From the NCBI GenBank assembly GCA_025526935.1, contig JAHLKD010000143.1, positions 23,169-87,168 of the forward strand: a stretch of DNA of 64,000 bases. The letters are read 5' to 3'. The stretch is from Cladochytrium replicatum. Taxonomy: Eukaryota > Chytridiomycota > Chytridiomycetes > Cladochytriales > Cladochytriaceae. Shown piece by piece: positions 61,239 through 64,000 of this stretch. The notes under the pieces are model-generated. The model saw only the letters and a program-made list of their open reading frames with translations, did no database searches and was not told the DNA's origin. The first letter of the stretch is position 1; each line of letters begins with the position of its first letter. The position numbers and the translations under genes are program-made.

Positions 61239-61850
61239 GCAGGGTGCCTCGGGTGCTCAGGCAGTAGCGGTGGGAGTAGCAGTTCCACTCGGACCAGGCA
61301 GTCGCAGGACTCCAGGTCGTCCACATCTTCTTCTGCAAAGAAGACAGATCTCACATGCAACTTCTGTGGCAAACGAGGACACAAGCAGTCAGCGTGTAAA
61401 CGCTATCTCACTGCAAAGAGTCTTTGTTTAGACACGGATTTTTGTGCATTCAGTGCCAGTCGTGGCGATGCCGGTGATGATTCGTCCGAGGACGAGTCAA
61501 CTGCCAAACCGGTGTTGACCAAGAAGTGAACGCACACTCGGCACAGAAGGTTGTTCGTGTACATGTTCAAGCAAAGGATCATTTCACTGACGTATACGAA
61601 TGACGAGGACGTGGTGGAACTAGCGGATAGTCATACAATTCCAGTTTGTGGTTTTGGAGATGTATCTGTAGTTTTACCCAATGGGTGAATTAAGATAATA
61701 CACAACGCACTTTATGTTCCTGATCTCGAAGACACACTTGCATCGGTGTGTAGTATCATTGGAGACTCCGGGGACATTGCGAGTTTCACCAAAGACAAGG
61801 TTATCCTCACACATGGTGATACGGATGAACACGCTATTATTGGATGACAC
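61239..61850 (+). mobile_element. Family B nucleocapsid zinc knuckle and protease region
   Basis: A CX2CX4HX4C knuckle (CNFCGKRGHKQSAC, about 61350-61395) in a Ser-rich context. Then a protease/GAG-pre region: EDVVELADSHTIPVCGFGDV, then an in-frame TGA, NALYVPDLEDTLASVCSI and FTKDKVILTHGD. The frame breaks near 61850, where unrelated RNase H sequence begins. Confidence 0.65.
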
Positions 61851-62592
61851 AAGCTTGCCTATTCTATCCAAAATCTATTTTTCGCTTGGAACTCATGAAA
61901 ATCTTGTACCTAGCTACAAAGACCAGACCTGATTTATCTTATGCTTTCAATGTCTTGGCACAACATCAGGTTGAACCACGAGTTTGCGAACAAAAGGCAC
62001 TAGCTCGCCTGCATCGTTACTTATTGGGAACATGGGACTATGGTTTGCATTACACACGCAACAACATACCCACTCCCAATGTACACTCTGAAAGGTATAT
62101 GAGTTTGCATCAAATGAACACATCCCTATGGGATATGCTGATGCCGACTGGGCAAATGATCCTGCTCGCTATTCCAGGACAGGATATGTTGTAATGTTTG
62201 CCAATGCAGCTGTTTTCTGGCAGTCTACAAAGCAACAGGTTATAACTTGCTCTTCCACTGAAGCAGAGTTATATGCATTGAATGAATTATCACGTGAGAT
62301 GAAGTGGATGAAAAACCTCATGGCAACCATTGGTATTTCATCCAAAAGTAAGCCCATGATCCTCTGGCAAGATAATACCTCTACACAGTCTATTGCCAAT
62401 GACCTGCTTAATGATCACAGAACTAAACACATGGATGTTCGAGAAAAGTTTGTGAATCTTCAAATTGAGCAGAAGCAGCAGGAACTCAGAGATATTGATA
62501 CTGAGAACCAAATTGCTGATATTTTCACAAAACCCTTGACATTCAAATTATTTTCAAAATTCACACGCACTTGGTCTTACACTTCAATCTGA
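61850..62592 (+). mobile_element. Copia RT C-terminus and RNase H (third element, 3' part)
   Basis: ILYLATKTRPDLSYAFNVLA, then ARLHRYLLGTWDYGLHYTRN, and RNase H blocks YADADWANDPARYSRTGYVV, TCSSTEAELYALNELSREMK, WQDNTSTQSIANDLLNDHRT and DIFTKPL. The last 154 codons (62128-62592) form one open frame with the RNase H D-E-D residues visible. A frame change near 62100 interrupts it. The 5' two thirds of the element are missing. Confidence 0.8.
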
Positions 62593-62696
62593 TTTGACCC
62601 TTGTTGACTAATACATACATTACCAACAAACAGACGTGCGACTCAACGCTCATACCAATATCCTCATTGTCTACCGCAGCTTTGACTGCGGGGGTG

Positions 62697-62880
62697 TGTT
62701 GATGCATGCACATATATGGAACTAGCTACTCCAGTCTTCATCCGCTACCGACACTGAGGGGAAATAGCCTTACCAGAGACGTCTGGGACAAGTTCATGCG
62801 TAATCATACATTACATGAAAGAACTGGCATTTCTAACTATTGGTCATGAAGACATCCTCCTTTACTCTTTGGAATCTAGT
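62697..62880 (+). repeat. Putative 3' LTR start after a polypurine tract
   Basis: TGCGGGGGTG immediately precedes TGTTGATGCATGC, the usual polypurine-tract/LTR junction of copia elements, about 100 bp past the RNase H stop. The right end is not defined, and no second copy is in the window. Confidence 0.45.
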
Positions 62881-62882
62881 AG

Positions 62883-63158
62883 AGTTCTGCAAGTGATCAC
62901 GCGTTTGAGAAAGAATGTGATGCTAATCAGTTTGCTGCTGACAGTTATATCATACTCGAGTACATCTCGTTTGATATTAATGCAAGGTACTACATATTTA
63001 TTTCTCATAGAGAACATGTCATTGCAGACAAGATTATAGCTAATCTTCATGTTCTGCTCAAAATGGTTATTGTGAACGATCACTGGGATCTATATCTCTC
63101 TATTGGAGAGAATAATGTTTATATTAGATATTCCGATAAATCTATAGCCACAGGTTAA
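62883..63158 (+). other. Unrecognised open frame without start codon
   Basis: 91 sense codons follow an in-frame TAG and end at TAA. The peptide, for example CDANQFAADSYIILEYISFD and YYIFISHREHVIADKIIANL, reads as normal globular protein. It lacks an early Met (the first is about 60 residues in), so it may be a gene fragment caught between retroelements. No family recognised. Confidence 0.3.
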
Positions 63159-63179
63159 TTATAAAAGCCGAAACGATAG

Positions 63180-64000
63180 TATATTTGAATTGTTTGCACA
63201 ATTCAAAGAGCCTGTGGCGATATGAGATTTCGGGTGGCTGTGGCGCAAGAGCGTGATTGGAGAAACACGAAACTCTGCACACTCACAGATCAACCTGAGG
63301 ACTATCTCTAGCGCAAGTCCCAGATCAGCAGCACTAAAACTGATCAAATTACATCGCCCTCAAACCAAACTTCGACATCAACGAGCATCTCAAGATACAG
63401 TTGGAGTGAGCACCAACTTATCGCCAGTGACAGTACACGAACTTGCAAAGTTTCACCAGCAGTTTGGTCACATCCACTTACGGACGATCTTTCGAACGGC
63501 AGAGAAGCTCAACATCAAAATGCCCAAGGTTGAACCGGATGCATTCAATCTTGTCAACAAATCAATTATGCAGAATTGTTTGGTCTGTAGTCGCACGAAG
63601 CTGAAGCAGAAGCCGATTTATTCTACAATAAGTCGAGCTCCGAGGAAACTTTTCCGTCTGTTTTCCGATGTCGTACGTTTAATCTACGACGGACAGAAGA
63701 AGAATTGGCAGATCATTGTCGACGAACAACCTCGTTTCATCACAATCTACTTCCTGAATCGAAAGAGTGATGCAGTGGATAGTATGATTCGACATATCGC
63801 TGATGTGGAGAATCGAAATCACCCATTACACGTTGCTGAACTACGTTCCGATTCAGGAGAATTGATTACGAAACGGTTGATCCAATGGTGCAATACCAAG
63901 ATTCCTCGCATCCACGTCCACCCAGCTCCTCCGTCAGTAGAGGAACTCGATGGTCTATCAGAGCGGAATATACAATCGATCAAGTATATGTCGGACGCGA
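63180..64000 (+). mobile_element. Copia GAG-pre-integrase and integrase (probably family B), runs off the window
   Basis: Open frame from about 63220 to the window end. Zinc-binding FHQQFGHIH ... CLVC is followed by the integrase core: FSDVVRLIYDG (first Asp), an IIVDEQPRFITIYFLNRKSD block, LRSDSGELITKRLI (second Asp) and LDGLSERNIQSIK (Glu). All three catalytic acids are present. It is the expected continuation of the protease that breaks at about 61850, which suggests an insertion of about 1.3 kb inside family B. Confidence 0.75.

Overview
The window is eukaryotic nuclear DNA from a fungus, most likely a chytrid. Genes carry many short GT-AG introns (about 45-70 nt) and encode core eukaryotic proteins: TOR, SMC3, EFL1, a NUP214/NUP159-type nucleoporin, ADSS and RIT1. 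Three things point to an early-diverging fungus. There is a fungal-order betaine-lipid synthase (methyltransferase half first). There is a PARG. There is also a protein made of tandem units ending in V-L-E-W-W-K-x-S-G, a repeat style I associate with chytrid genomes. The chytrid placement is inference; no rDNA or mitochondrial sequence is present to settle it.

Layout. 1-8.6 kb: the 3' part of a cationic amino-acid permease (+), then EFL1 (-) and PARG (+) starting head to head 120 bp apart. 8.6-12.8 kb: a gene graveyard with a degenerate tRNA-Ala-like piece, a non-LTR retrotransposon tail, a frameshifted DBP10 helicase fragment, two VAC8-like armadillo fragments in opposite orientations and an Old-Yellow-Enzyme tail. 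12.9-24.9 kb: NDUFAF5-like complex I assembly factor (+), the WWK-repeat protein (-), a large NUP214-like FG nucleoporin (+) and a small KGD4/MRPS36-like gene (-). 24.9-26.5 kb: LTR and gag debris of copia-type elements. 26.9-36.7 kb: an HMG-box regulator (-), SMC3 (-) and an arrestin-fold protein (+). 38.0-47.1 kb: TOR kinase (+). 47.1-49.1 kb: unidentified minus-strand coding segments and a decayed SLC25 (FLX1/SLC25A32-like) carrier. 49.3-56.4 kb: BTA1 (-), ADSS (-) and RIT1 (+), the last two head to head 71 bp apart. 56.4-64 kb: nested copia retrotransposons, one holding a TIR element, running off the window.

The genes do not form one pathway. Loose themes are nutrient and growth signalling (TOR, amino-acid permease, an arrestin-fold protein of the kind that controls transporter turnover), ribosome and initiator-tRNA maturation (EFL1, RIT1), mitochondrial function (NDUFAF5, KGD4) and chromosome/nuclear structure (SMC3, NUP214, PARG, HMG box). 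Single-base frameshifts occur only in the fragmentary regions, while TOR, SMC3 and NUP214 stay open over thousands of bases; this favours true decay over assembly error.

The most notable single observation is the TOR FRB domain: nearly every residue that contacts FKBP12-rapamycin in human mTOR is replaced. I found no CRISPR, prokaryotic operon or clearly new multi-gene system.
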